Source: Tenebrio molitor (taxonomy: Eukaryota; Arthropoda; Insecta; Coleoptera; Tenebrionidae). Taken from it: a stretch of 64,000 nucleotides of DNA. The position numbers were made by a program, and so were the translations under genes. How positions within the stretch are numbered: the first letter of the stretch is position 1; each line of letters starts with the position of its first letter. Location: the NCBI RefSeq assembly GCF_963966145.1, contig NC_091046.1:31434001-31498000 (forward strand). Direction: 5' to 3'. Shown here piece by piece: positions 1-11,734 of the stretch. The notes under the pieces are model-generated. The model was given only the letters and a program-made list of their open reading frames with translations. It searched no databases and was not told the DNA's origin.

Positions 1-37
1 GTTGTAATAGTGTAATTATTGTTCCAAATCTACATAG

Positions 38-3000
38 GTGAACCCGACGGGGAAACACAAGTCGAAGAACAAATACCGTCTGTAAAATCTGAACCGCAAA
101 ATATCTCATCAAAGAAGAGTCGTACGTATTTCAACATTTTTGTAAATTTCGAATCTTATTTATATGACTGTCTAGATGATTCGGGACGTGGCGATCAAAG
201 GTCTGAAAGAAGTACTAAAGTATCTGAAAAAAGCAATAGAGAATCTGTTATAATTGCCGACAATCAGTTTGCTAAACCTATTGGATCAAAACCAAAATCA
301 AGAACATCTTGTAAATGTGTAAAATCCAGAAAGTCAGCTGAAGTTGATCAAATTTGGCCAAAAGCTGATGAACCACTTGTTTTGAAAGAGAGTAGTGTGC
401 TTGAAACAACAGCGATTCCGAGCAAGAAAAAATGCCAATGTAGCGTTTCTAAAAAATTAAGAGAGATGCGGGCGCAACAACTAAAGTCAAGCACTACAGA
501 GAGTAAAGTTCCCACTGGCTCCAGTAAGAAATTATGTAAATGTAACAAGTCATCCACACAAGATGAACTTAGAACTGCCCAAATAATAGAATCACAACCA
601 GAGACAAAACCAGAAGTAGAACCAGAGACAGAACAAGAAGCAGGGCCAGAGACCACACAAAATCTAGAAGTAAAACCTGCCGGTGACGGAGTCGATCAAA
701 TTTGGCCCACAACATCTGATCGTTTTAAACTTTCTCATCAAGTAACAGCTTCTAAAAGTAAAGATATTTTGAAATCTGAAACGTCAGTTAAGTGCCTGAA
801 AGTTAAAGAAAACTTTCCTTTCGACATTGACACTCAAGTCGACATAATTAACAGACCTCCAGATGGTGTTCACGTTACTACGACAATAACTAATTCTGGC
901 ACCCTTGAAGTAATAACTGAAGGACCGGAAGGTGTCATTGAAACAACCCTAATTTATACTAATTCTGGTAACGTGGAAGTGGTCACCGAAATTCTTGATT
1001 ACCGAGGAACAGGAAAAACTTGTAACCGAGGCAAGATCAGAACTCCTGCTGTTGAGGGTCCTGCTATTCCAGCTTTGGAGGCACCGCCGATAAAATCTTC
1101 AGTATCTGAACCTGGAAAAACACCAGAAGCGATCAGTGGTTTAAAAGTTGATGCTCCCAAAAGTGGACCCAGCATAGTAAATCCCAACTGTAAGTGTATA
1201 GAATGTCCGGGTTTGGAAGATATGAAGGATAAAACAGGAGATGGTAAATACATAAAATAACTAAATTTAGACCAAAACGAAGCGCAGTTCTGCTTTATAC
1301 TCTATAAACAACTTATCGTAAATTATCTTTACTTTCTATATTAAGTTAAAATTAAGTTAATATACAGTGAGCGGCAATAGTATATTTCAAACCAAGGTAA
1401 GAAAGTGGTTTCTTGCAGACCGCAGGCAAAGATTATAAACCGAGTCGTAGACGAGGTTTGTAAGTGCCTAAGGTCTGCAAGGACACTTTCTTAACAAGGT
1501 TTGAATACAATTTTTTTCCCTACCGGCACAACTTTGTTGAAAAAAGTCAAAAAAGATGGTTATATTCGTGATTAAAACGAAAATTTTGAGAATTGAATAG
1601 TAGGCTGTGTTATTTGTTTAATTAACTTGTCATCGCATTTGAAGATTTGAGGTTTGTTCGAAAATTTGATATAAACAGGGTAAAGTAATCTACCTACCTA
1701 GCTTATCTGTTTATTTTCCAGATTATATGATTGACCTAGCAACTTACTTCATTGAATTGGCTTTCATTTATCAATAACTTATTTCAATTTTGACACTTTT
1801 GACATTTGTATTTTGGTACAGTTTTACCATAAACATTTCATGATTAACTTTCTTACCTTAGCGAGAAAGTTGGATTTTCTCACCTCAAATGAGGTATCCA
1901 CAGCCTACATTTCTAACCGGTAGGGAGAAAAAGTAGGGAATATATTCCTTAAAAATTAAACAAAATTTTTTTCAAAAAAATCTTTGGACAGGTGAGTTTT
2001 AGTTTATAAAAATACATGTTTGAGTACCAAAGAAAATTCCAAGCAGTCATTTGTTTTCGAGTTATGACTTCATCGATAGTTTTTTTAAATGGAAACCCCC
2101 TATTTTTTTTCTTGATTCTGATAGCCCTTTTAATTGTCTAAATGACAGTATAAAAATTTTCTTATCTTACATAAGGAAATTTTTGAGAAAAAAAATTATA
2201 AAGTTGGAAAAAATAAATTTTATAACGAACAAAAACAAGTCAAAAAATCAAGTAGGTAAATCAAACAGTCAAGTGTTACTGGCAATTTCATTCGTATGTG
2301 TTATTTGTTTTACAAAACGTTTTCGAAAATGACTCATTTAACAGAAACACAACGTATAGAAATTTTAATTTTGATTGGATGCGAGGATAAAACTAGATAA
2401 AACTAAAACAGGAGAAATTTCTTCATAAACTTGCTTATTGTTAACAAGCTGGGGGATGGCAATTCGAACATTTAATTCCATAATTTTAGGTACTTACTAA
2501 CACAGTTTTTGACTTGTTTTTGTTCGTTATAAAATTTATTTTTTCCAACTTTATTATTTTTTTCTCAAAAAATTCCTTATGTAAGGTAACAAAATTTTTA
2601 TACTGGCATTTAGACAATTAAAAGGGCTATCAGAATCAAGAAAAAAAAATAGAGGGTTTCCATTTAAAAAAACTATAGATGACGTCATAACTCGAAAACA
2701 AATGATTGTTTGGAATTTTATTTTATATTAAAATATGTATTTTTATAAACCAAAATTGACCTGTCCAAAAAATTTTTTGAAAAAAATTTTGATTAATTTT
2801 TAATGAATTTATTCCATACTTTTGCCGCTCACTGTAGAATTAGCTTAATGTGAAATTTATATAAATCTAGGCGCACTTAGGTGTCGAGTTTAAATTTTTC
2901 AGAAATCAGTTGTTTTTGTGTAACATTTGTTTATTTAACTAAGTACAACATGAATATTTGAAATTTGTGTTTCAGAAAATGAAATAAAAGAAGTCGTGGC

Positions 3001-3502
3001 AGAGCAAACTCCCGAGTCTGAAGGTATCGCCGTCGCTGCAGCACAAGACGGTGATAAAACGTCTAATGTAGTTCAAGACACTACCGAAGTAAAGGTTGAT
3101 GATACTGCTGCTACCACAGCTGAAGAGAAAGCTAATGCCACAGCCGAAGACAACGCTGGTGCCACAGCTGAAGAAACGACTGGTGCCACAACCGAAGACA
3201 CGGTTGGTGCCGTAGCTGAAAACGCTGCGAGCACCGCGGCTGAAGATTCTACGGCTGTGACACCCGAAAACACTCCCATTTCTCCTACGGCTGAAAATGT
3301 TAGCTCCGCCGTAGCTGAAAATGTTGAGGTAACCCCGACCACGGTTACGGATGTTATCGATGCTGCTGGATCCGAGGTAGCTCAACAAATGGATGGAATT
3401 CCATTAATTGAAAAAACCTTATCACTTTCATTACATGTGGAAAATGAAGAGGATCTTGCTCGGTTGTCTGGGTTAAATAATGATGATAACAAAGAAACAT
3501 AA
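38..3502 (+). CDS. 3' part of an unrecognised acidic, Cys-motif protein (two exons, 5' exons outside window)
   Basis: Exons 38-1243 and 2976-3502. A plausible 3' splice site (tacatag) ends at 37. The donor after 1243 (G|GTAAAT) and the acceptor ttcag before 2976 are both phase 1, so the frame runs through to TAA at 3500-3502. I do not recognise the family. Visible in the first exon: three short C-K/Q-C motifs in basic surroundings, two DQIWP motifs about 110 residues apart, a Glu/Pro-rich segment, a duplicated beta-like motif (ITNSGTLEVITE / YTNSGNVEVVTE), then a final CKCIEC. The second exon is an acidic Ala/Thr/Glu tract built on a roughly 10-residue unit (like GATAEETT), ending in a more normal tail. 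Overlapping AATAAA signals lie about 35 bp after the stop. The intron is filled by nested transposons. A secreted or structural role cannot be inferred. Confidence 0.72.
1365..2834. mobile_element. Tc1/mariner-type element with CAGTGAGCGGCAA ends, in intron of the first gene
   Basis: Ends are CAGTGAGCGGCAA at the left and its inverse at the right, with TA on both sides. Inverted repeats extend hundreds of bases. It carries a broken transposase start at 2328 (ATG, reading TETQRIEIL, then a stop within about 25 codons). The left arm is interrupted by the 550-bp element at 1378-1927. A second copy of the family lies at 12582-14600. Confidence 0.8.
1378..1927 (-). mobile_element. Type-A terminal-hairpin element (550 bp), Helitron-like candidate
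   Basis: Same 550-bp unit as 31214-31763 and 31767-32316, in reverse orientation, almost identical. In element orientation it starts CTCCCTACCGG and ends with a roughly 110-bp hairpin followed by GAAATATACTA. It interrupts the terminal repeat of the surrounding element. The uninterrupted sequence at 14584-14600 reads ATAC-TTTT-GCCGC, so the insertion is inside a T run with no non-T duplication. Confidence 0.75.
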
Positions 3503-3867
3503 AAGAAAAAACATTGTGCTTTGTATAAATTGTTGGAATAAATAAATAAATGTTGGTCTGATAGAATTAAACACAATTATTTTCTAAAATTTAAATAAAC
3601 ACCGGTGAGGCTCTTTCGTCAATTGAATTTTTTGCTTTACTACATTCGGGGAATAAGGTTCTGACAGAGTTTTTTTGTACAATTAAAAATTTATCTTTTC
3701 TATTGTAGACGAAGAGCTGCCAACGGGTTTGTGTACGGTATTCTAGCAAATGATTAACTTCAGAAAGACAAAATTTGGACTTACTAAAAAGGGTTTGGCA
3801 GTCATTTATCCCTTATCCCTTGAAGTGAGCGAAAAAAAAAACAATAAAAACCCATATGCTGTTCACA

Positions 3868-3975
3868 CGCAGTAAGCGAAGATATTTTTTTTGTTACATT
3901 GGCATTAGGTCCTGTTATATGACGTTTCGTTTATAAATATTCGCCTTCTTGCCAATTTCGTATTTAATTAATAAT
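3868..3975 (+). repeat. Fragment of the repeat family also at 36130-37105 and 56123-56458
   Basis: About 100 bp matching the two better preserved copies, including the shared words GTCCTGTTATATGACG and TTTCGT. No ends are recognisable here. The rest of 3600-4440 shows no gene. Confidence 0.6.
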
Positions 3976-4439
3976 AATTTACCCCTGGCATTTTATACTT
4001 GAACTTCTAATTAACTCAAAATGTCGAAAGTACATAATTTCAGCGGACAAGAAAGCGTGTATCAAAAGATATGTTGGTGAATACAAAAAAGACAAACCGA
4101 ACTTTACTAATGAACACATTTTCGAAAGACTGTCACGTATTTTTTGAGGTAATTTCTTTTTTTATTATACCTGAATCATAATCCCTGTTTTTGACACTAA
4201 AATGCGTGCGAAAAAGGGTCCTTAAAACACTAAAGCTTTAAGGGTTGCTTAGATAACAACAAATTCACCTACATTTTGAACAATGATAAATAGACATTTA
4301 TACACAATTTATGATAGCAACAAAATAGTAACAATTGACCATTTCTATATCAACGATTAATGACACAGATTATTTCGGAAAAGGTATTTCAGTTTGCTTT
4401 TTTTTCTTATAATTTTCAGATTTTAGTGCAGTTATAGTA

Positions 4440-4570
4440 AAAAATAGCTTATGATACACGTTTACAAGGGCCTTTAAAGCACTTGCGACGTTAAAAGCAC
4501 TCCGCTACGCGTCGTGCTCTTAAACTCGTCGCGCGTGCTTTAAAGGCTTCCTTATAATCATAATATACTA
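4440..4570 (+). repeat. CpG-rich hairpin ending in TATACTA (type-D terminal-hairpin end)
   Basis: Arms around 4475-4550 pair (GGGCCTTTAAAGCAC against GTGCTTTAAAGGC), the loop is rich in CGTC/GACG, and the block ends CATAATATACTA followed by TTTT. This is the same 3' architecture as 17075-17530 and 50433-50866. The left boundary of the element is not visible. Confidence 0.55.
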
Positions 4571-4601
4571 TTTTAACAGTAATAAAATGATGTAGTACTT
4601 A

Positions 4602-5221
4602 CTATGGCGGCCAAAAAATGTTGGCTGTCACTTTCTTGACATTCAAGTAAAGTGTAAATAAACCTTTAGGAATCGTAACCCCGCTTTCGTTTTTTGTCAT
4701 TTTGACAATCAATTTAAACCGTGGAGGGAGAAAAGACTGGAGATGGCACTAATTCAAATAAGTGTACCGGCCCGCGAAAACTACAGCGTCATAAAAGGTT
4801 TCTGAATATAGACGCTAAGCCAATGGCTTCCTTCGCCTTCCTTCCAGGCGCATTGTGCTTCTTTATCTAGCGCATTGTGGACTGGATCATAAAAGGTTGT
4901 TGCACGTGCTTCGTATTTTTAACATGGGAAGCATAGGAAATGCCATTTCCAGTCTTTTCTCCCTCCACGATTTAAACTGTTTGAAGCTCAGATATTCCAA
5001 AAACCCGACATGAATAAACAAAATTAGAGCAATCATACATAGATAACCTGAGGTAAACGTTCTGTATAGTAGAAATGACAAAATAATTTTGAGTTTTGAA
5101 ATTTACCACCCAAAAAATAACGTTCATAATCAAGATGGTAATCATGATGACAATAAAGTACGGATTACAATTTTTTTTTGAATTGACAGACAATGACGGC
5201 CAATTTTTTTGGCCGGCATAG
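4602..5221. mobile_element. TA-flanked TIR element (CTATGGCGGCCAAAAAA ends)
   Basis: Left end CTATGGCGGCC and right end GGCCGGCATAG with TA on both sides; inverted similarity continues about 30 bp. An internal inverted pair (GTGGAGGGAGAAAAGACTGG near 4722 and its inverse near 4955) suggests a second, nested foldback. No coding potential recognised. Confidence 0.65.
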
Positions 5222-6476
5222 TACCTACCTACCTAATATTTTATTGCAGGTCCGTAAAAATTCAATAATTGATATCTTAAAATAAGATTCTGAGCACCTA
5301 GAATCTTCCTTTTGCAGTAAAGAAAGACTTTCAATCTCTCATTTGTCAATATAATTCACAAAATCAATATTTTACTTTGGATGCACTATTAACAGACCCA
5401 AGAGAAAAATTAAAATTTGAAGGGGGCCGAACTACTTTGTACAAAATGTTAAAATAAATGGGTTTAGTTAATGGTCGAAAAATTCTATGCGAACAAAAAC
5501 ATGTTGTCGCATCGAAAATACTTAGTTTTTTTGAGAAAATTTCTTCAGTATCAAAATTCTGTCAAAATGGTAGCAAAAAAACTAAAAGTGAAGGCAAAAG
5601 ATTTACAATCTTACATGCTGGGTGTCGGTTTGGTTTTTTGGGGAGGATGTGCATGATCTTGTATAGTCCTCCAAAGTTGCTAAGAGTTCATAAACTTTTA
5701 GGGGTGTAATGAGCTATTAGCCTGTTTGCGGTAGGCAATTTTTTGCTTATAAAACGTTCCCTTATGCTTATAATCATAAGATTCACGTATAAGCTTATCG
5801 TAATATCCAATTCCTTACACTATTTTAAAAAATAACGTAGCCAATCAAATAGTTTAACGTTATATTTTGTTGGTCTTTGCGTCTAATAAAGATAGATGGC
5901 AGGATCTGACAAATATTAACTTGTCCATTGTGTCCATTGTGATAGCTAAATAATATCATTGAAAACTTCGAATTACTCAGAAAAATTCGAAGATGTGTTT
6001 CGCAGCCGAATGGTTGCGAGAAACTCAAGTTTTCTAAATGAATGTCAAAATTATAAGAGCATTATTATAATATTTTGTGGTTATGAAAATTTTCCGCAAA
6101 TACTGTTGAAAATTATGAATTACGTTATATTTATAACATAAAATCACACATAAGCATAACGAAAAATGACGTTTCGCAAACTCTCTATTATAAAAATATT
6201 AACTTATTTTAACCCTCAAACTACCAGAATAATTATATTTTTCTGAAAAGAACAACGGTTTGGGCGTATCCGAGTTGGGCCCGGTACCTGAGATAATCCT
6301 CGCTCAAATTTATCGGCCCCCAAGTATCCCCAATCCGGGCACGGCCTAATCCGATAAGGAGTAGGGCCACCCCGCCAACAACTAATTATAAAAATGAATC
6401 TTAATTTCAGTTTCATTTCATTCATTCATTTCATTCATTTGAATATTTGCTAGTGAAGCAGTAAATAGTCTCAGAA

Positions 6477-6696
6477 ATGGAAGTGAAATCAATTTTGAGT
6501 GAAAAAGGGAAACAGTTGCTTGTAGTGCATAATTTTAAGTTTTGTGTGGCAAGGAAGTTAAACAGGTGAAATTCGGTAGCGTTGTGTCAACAAAAAATCA
6601 AACTGCCTTGCAAAAGTGTACACTTTCGGTTCCGAACCAACGAATGTGATCAGCAGCGATCTTATTCATAATCACCCGGAAGAAGAAAATAAATAG
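6477..6696 (+). pseudogene. FLYWCH-type zinc-finger remnant
   Basis: From the ATG at 6477 the frame reads an SEKGKQLLVV segment typical of the start of a FLYWCH finger, stops after about 30 codons, and a second frame gives VYTFGSEPTNVISSDLIHNH, which matches the end of the domain with its H-x-H pair. One frameshift and an early stop break it. FLYWCH fingers are frequent in insect transposons and in mod(mdg4)-type proteins; this one lies inside a TA-flanked element. Confidence 0.55.
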
Positions 6697-7310
6697 AGGC
6701 AAGCACTAAGTAATGGCGTCAAAAGAAAAGCTCTAGACAATTTAACAGAGAAACCTGCAAAACTATTGCGTTAAGAATTGCGACAAAATGGTTTTTTGGA
6801 TCAGATTTTCACTTATGACGTGCGCGGAAGAATCTGTGGAAAGCCAGAAGATCTGTCCAACTGCCTCTCCCAAACACTCAACTTGAAGCGAATAATTCTA
6901 TATCCTGGTTAGATTTCGTTATGCTGTTTGTTATAATACGCTATAACAGTAATTAAGAAATAATAATTGACTTGTTTGTTTGTATCTACGGGTATCTATC
7001 TAATGTTTTTTGTACATTCTTTTGTAAAATGTAAATATTTCTGAAATAAAAAAGGATTACCTCAAGTAGGTAGGTACTGAACTCCGATGACGTCAAGACG
7101 GCCGGCGCGGCGTGGCGGAGGATTATTACAGGTAACTCGGACACACCGGAATTTTTCTGATTATTTCGAAGTTTTCAATGATATTATTTAGCTATCACAA
7201 TGGACAAGTTAATATTTGTCAGATCCTGACATCTATCTTTATTAGGCGTAAAGACCAACAAAATATAACGTTCAATTATTTGATTGGCTACGTTATTTTT
7301 TAAAATAGTA

Positions 7311-7419
7311 CGGTGCGATCAATTAAAAAATAAATCGAGTCGGCGTGTTACCTATGGCAACCCATGCTATAGCATAGGCTCCAAAGCAAACTTGATTTAT
7401 TTTTTAAATGATCGCTCGG
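7311..7419. mobile_element. 109-bp MITE (CGGTGCGATCAATTAAAAAA), copy 1
   Basis: Starts CGGTGCGATCAATTAAAAAA and ends with a near-inverse, with TA at both sides (7309-7310, 7420-7421). It interrupts the right arm of the element at 5720-7519; the left arm lacks it. Other copies are at 9432-9540 (inverted), 21294-21370 and 27536-27565. Confidence 0.85.
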
Positions 7420-7531
7420 TATAAGGAATCGGATATTACGATAAGCTTATACGTGAATCTTATGATTATAAGCATAAGGGAACGTTTTATAAGCAAAAAA
7501 TTGCCTACCGCAAACAGGCTATGTCGTAGAT

Positions 7532-7714
7532 ATGTGGGAAGAAGCCCTCCGACAAATTACTCCAGAAATGTGGAGAAATTCAGTGCGGCACACTGAAGAC
7601 AAAATTAAAAAATGGTGGGATCGAGAGCAACTTTTAGAAGACCACGTGGAACCATTAATATTTGTTGCCAATACTGGTGACTCATCTAGTGAATTTGATT
7701 CAGATGACGATTAA
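7532..7714 (+). pseudogene. C-terminal fragment of a DDE transposase
   Basis: Sixty residues containing ITPEMWRNSVRHTEDKI and an acidic Asp/Ser tail ending at TAA 7712-7714. This layout (a P-E-x-W helix, R/H-H, then an acidic end) is common at the C-terminus of Tc1/pogo-type transposases of insects. The N-terminal part is not recognisable, and a transposon lies directly upstream. Confidence 0.5.
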
Positions 7715-8044
7715 TTTTCTATTTGCTTATGTAAGTATTTTATTATTTTTTCTATAATTAATTCAAAAAAATTGAAATTCACGCATAGTTATCTGTGTCT
7801 GAAGTGGGTCATTTTCTGACGTGTATTTTTTTGCATTGTTAGTAAGATCGAAACCATAGAAACCATACAAAACAGTGTGTGAAATGCAATTTCACGCATA
7901 CGACTATTTCTGTTTTTCATTTCACGCACCGTTTTTTATTAGTTACCTAGCAACATGGTCACCGCATTGAAACTTCAGAGTTAATTAAAAAACTTGAATT
8001 TTAAATTTCAATTTTTTGAATCAATTATAGAAAAAATATTGTTT

Positions 8045-8165
8045 ATATTTCGTGCGCGAAGATGTTTCTGTGCATTCAAAGGCTTATACTGCCTCGACCT
8101 TCGTCTCGGCGTAAAAGACCTTTTCATGCACAAAAAACACTCTCTTCGCGCACTTAATATAAAAA
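8045..8165. repeat. Hairpin with CpG-rich loop
   Basis: Arms around 8050-8075 and 8135-8160 pair (CGTGCGCGAAGA against TCTTCGCGCAC, GTGCATTCAAAGG against CCTTTTCATGCAC). The loop carries CTCGACC...GTCTCGGCG. No gene. Confidence 0.55.
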
Positions 8166-8302
8166 TAACTACACTAGTTTACAAATAATTCTTTTTTTAT
8201 ATACCTTTTATCAAAACCTTGTTTTTATGTTTAGTTGCCTTCTATAAAACACAAATGATAATCAAAATCTTTTTATCACCTCACAGTTTTTTGCAAAAAA
8301 TA

Positions 8303-8780
8303 CAGGGTGTCCCAAAAATGGCGTACTAACGGTGCACTACGGTGTAGAAGAGATTACCGTAAACGTCAGAAAAATGTAAAAAAAAAATTATTGGACTTAT
8401 TTGCTGATTTAGAGGTCTTTGAAAGTGGCACTTAACAGGTCAATTATTTTAAAATATATGAATGAAATTTTCATGACAGCTACGTCTAATCGTACACATT
8501 ATCACAAAGTACAAGATCACTTACTACCAATATCTAATCTTGCGTAATAGAGAATTTAGAAGTTTTAAAAATCGAAAAAATTATTTTAAATCCACTACGG
8601 TAACATTTCAAGGTAATGATGTACGAATATATCTTTGTTTACATTGGATTACCGTTAATAATAATAATGAAAATAATTAATTTTTTTGTAAAAAACATTT
8701 TTTTCATATTTTTTTCATGTACATTTAAACATCCTGGATAAGGTAGTAAGTAGTTTGTACGCCATTTTTGGGACACCCTG
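8303..8780. mobile_element. TA-flanked MITE, CAGGGTGTCCC ends (478 bp)
   Basis: Left CAGGGTGTCCCAAAAATGGC and right inverse ending GGGACACCCTG, TA on both sides. No coding region. Related end sequences occur at 13059-13784. Confidence 0.8.
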
Positions 8781-8849
8781 TATAATATTTCTGCTTCTCT
8801 GCACGAATGCCTGCGATTTAAAGTTCATTGTTTTAAGACATCTGGTATC

Positions 8850-9755
8850 AGAAAGTGTCCTAAATTGTACAAAATATATAATAGTAGATCGTGTAAATTA
8901 CCTTCTGATCGTTTTTGTTGCGTTTGTGGACAATTTATATTTGCAAAAAAAGGAAGACCTAAGTATATCGGAAGCACTGAAATCAGGATATCTGCATTAA
9001 TTTGGTTTTGCAATAACAAACCAAGAGAAGAAATGGGTTTCACACGTTTTTTGTGAAAGCTGCAGGATAACTCTAATACGATGGGTATCTGGAAAAAAAT
9101 GCTTCGATTTGGAGTTTCAGTATTTTGGCGAGAGCCCGTGAATCACGAAAACGACTGTTATTTATGCATGAAACGGACATTAGGTATAAATTCCAAAAAC
9201 AAACATAAAATTCTTTGTCCTGATGTTCCATCTGTCACAAAGTCGATTCTACATTCAGAAATCCTACCCCATCCTGTTTGCCTTTGCCTTTGAAAGAAAA
9301 AAATTCTTGGATATCTTTTAAAAATTTTGCCAAAGGATTTTTAAGAAATAAAAAAGATGACTAATATGGGGAAATTGTCCCGCAATTATTGCACCCATTA
9401 CTAGATGGGTGTAAATATGTCTCTTAAAATACCGAGCGATCATTTAAAAAATAAATCGAGTTTGCTTTGGAGCCTATGCTATAGCATGGGTTGCCATAGG
9501 TAACACGCCGACTCGATTTATTTTTTAATTGATCGCACCGTACATTTCCTTCACTCGCATTTGGACTTCTTTCGTGAAAACTTAGGTAGCACGAGTGACG
9601 AGCAGGGCGAGCGGTTTCATCACGATCTGAAATTTTTTGGAGATCAGCACAAAGGCTTTTGGGATGAAAGTATGTTAGGGGATTACTGTTGGCCTGTTAT
9701 AAGGGAAACTGATGCAGAAAATTATAAGAAACAAAGTAAAATAGGTCATTTTTGA
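8850..9755 (+). pseudogene. Relic of a multi-copy arthropod protein family (CxxCGQF ... WREPxNH ... GERFHxD)
   Basis: Three pieces in order. From about 8865: CCVCGQFIF. After a frameshift near 9035: HVFCESCRITLIRW, then VFWREPVNHENDCYLCM and a Ser/Lys-rich NKHK segment. After a 109-bp MITE (9432-9540): LDFFRENLGSTSDEQGERFH and MLGDYCWPVIRET, stop at 9753-9755. This is the order of motifs in a large, uncharacterised, often multi-copy insect protein family. The middle is deleted, so this is a decayed copy. 26153-26773 is another copy. Function of the family unknown to me; transposon linkage is an inference. Confidence 0.6.
9432..9540. mobile_element. 109-bp MITE, copy 2 (inverted)
   Basis: Inverse of 7311-7419, the same length, with TA at 9430-9431 and 9541-9542. 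It sits inside the deleted relic at 8850-9755. Confidence 0.85.
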
Positions 9756-10008
9756 TTTTTTTGATTTAGGAATTACTCTTGTATTATTATTGTTAAAGAT
9801 TAAATAGTTTTTTAACCTGACGTGATAGAATTTTTTGAATATTTTTTCTGAACTCAGTGCCCCAAAATCTACAAGAAATTACAATTTTCAGCTAAGGTAT
9901 ATAAACCGTGTAAACCAGTGCTATTTTTCACTACTAGTCTTAGAAAGCGTCATTATTGCGTCTCGAACTGAACCCAGAAGTAGAATTTCTCTCCTACTAG
10001 TCTGAACC

Positions 10009-10459
10009 CTCCACCACCCGGCGGCACGGCAATTTTGCCGGAGTACATACACTATTACGGATATTACTATCAAGTAATAGTGCAGTGCTAATCAACATAA
10101 TTACCGGCGTCTCCCCTCCACATTTTGCTTTGTTGTGTTTTATTATGTTCTGTGTCAATGTTAAGGAACTTCCTCACGATGTGACATGAGTATAATAATA
10201 TACCTTTTTGAATTTCAACTACCAATGTGTTACCTAAATCCAGAATTTTTAAATTTTTAAAAATACATAGATTGCGGTACTATTCCCGTTGCTGAAATTA
10301 CAAGTGGTAAAATCGAATTTTTTTTTAAACACCAAAGATTTCTCATAGCAACGGAGAGCTCTAAATATTTATTAATTTTTGTGTTATATGTCTGTGTTAT
10401 ATTATGTGAATTTGGAACAGCTATATCTAAAAGATATGCTTGCTTTTGTTGTTTATTTA
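10009..10459 (-). repeat. Non-LTR retrotransposon 3' fragment, copy 1
   Basis: About 450 bp shared with 37214-38044. In the minus direction the better copy encodes the end of a reverse-transcriptase polyprotein. Here the frame is broken by a mutated stretch near 10270-10330. Confidence 0.6.
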
Positions 10460-10825
10460 AACTAGCTGACCCGGTGAACTTCGTATCACCTACAATCGCT
10501 GTTCGTTAGTCTCGTTAAAACTCAAAAACGGCTTCACCGATTTGAATTTTTTTTTTGTAACATTTTGATTAGCCATAACCATAATCAATCCTAATCAACC
10601 TTCCAACTTCATTTCATTGAGATCAATAGTACTGGCTATATCTTATACGGTTTGAATTTCGTTCGGTTATTAAATGAAACTTGTTTACAATTCCAATGAA
10701 TTTGATGTCTTTTATGTACATGAAATATAAATACAATTGGCACCACTGTGATCTAAACGTATTTCTGATTTCCGGTTGTCAGCTTTGACAGAGTTGACAG
10801 GCGAATTTGACGTTTACGTGGTATC

Positions 10826-10900
10826 ATTCTTTTCAAATTAGAAGAAGAGTGGTCGATCCGGAGGGTAACCCAATATTATAACATCGCGAAGAGCTGACTC
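10826..10900 (+). pseudogene. Decayed helix-turn-helix fragment, relative of 36658-36780
   Basis: Shares GAAGAAG(A/G)GTGGTCGATCC and ATAACATCGCGAAGAGC with the intact 40-codon frame at 36658, but a small deletion/insertion (CCAATATT for CCAGGACT) breaks it. Confidence 0.5.
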
Positions 10901-11217
10901 GACAGACGTTGTCTTGTCCAAATTTCAATACCTAAATTTGTTTGTGATCGTTTTGTGAATTTGTGAAAAGCTATTGTAAATGTGTAAACAAAGTAAAAAT
11001 GAGGAATTTTACATGTGAGATTAATTCTATCGGCAGTATTCTACACTGCTGAAATGCTGGAAATGTGTGATGTGCCTGGAATGTGATCGAGTTGGAACCA
11101 TGCGGTTTTGTTCCAGAATTTAAGTCACAATTTAATTAAGTCAGAATTTCATGTCCAAACTAATTATTTATTTTCTTCCATTAAATTTGAAATCACAATG
11201 AATCTCAAGCAGTTTTC

Positions 11218-11512
11218 TTGGGTGATTCAAAATGATTATGAATAAGTATTGCAACTATATATATGTATATGTATATGTTATTATATATTATTATGTAAGA
11301 ACATTTATATGGCAACTGTGTGAATGGGATAGAGTTTACATTTGTATGACATTTGATTTTTAAAATTTCATTACACATTGATTTGACAACTTTCAAAATT
11401 GTGCGACTATGAACTGTCAAAAAAATGTCAACTCTATCCCACCCACACAGTTGCCACATAAATTTTTGTACATAGTTGCCAGATTTATCCACAATTATTT
11501 TGAATCACCCAA
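11218..11512. mobile_element. MITE with TTGGGTGATTCAAAAT ends
   Basis: Left TTGGGTGATTCA and right inverse TGAATCACCCAA; inner inverted pairs (GTGTGAATGGGATAGAG against CTCTATCCCACCCACAC) form a long hairpin. A solo right end is also present near 21578-21600. Confidence 0.7.
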
Positions 11513-11734
11513 TACATATTTATATTTCGATTTCGATTGCAAGATCGATGTTCAAGCAAACAATCCGATTGGTTTGATTCCTAATTTCATAATCAGCTGT
11601 CACATGGACATGACATTTGTGCATGTAGGCAAATAAATTGGAATAGAAATAAAACAACTACTACATTTGTCGGACAGATCGCGTAACAACACAAAGCAAA
11701 TGTAATTTTATTTTAATTTACTGGATTGCGTTTT

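Larger units (their letters stand above)
5720..7519. mobile_element. Foldback TA element with about 370-bp inverted repeats and a FLYWCH remnant
   Basis: Begins GCCTGTTTGCGGTAGGC and ends with the inverse, flanked by TA (5718-5719, 7520-7521). The arms 5720-6010 and 7150-7519 are inverted copies, the right one interrupted by a 109-bp MITE at 7311-7419. Between the arms lies a broken FLYWCH-type zinc finger. The element separates a DDE-transposase C-terminus (7532-7714) from whatever lay upstream. Confidence 0.75.

Noticed and set aside
2972..3388. Long antisense frames opposite the second exon of the first gene
   Set aside because: They mirror the Ala/Thr/Glu repeat on the sense strand; the sense frame has matching splice sites and a stop followed by polyadenylation signals.
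5458..5709. Two overlapping plus-strand frames upstream of the 5720 element
   Set aside because: Neither resembles the missing N-terminal part of the transposase fragment at 7532, so no join is claimed.
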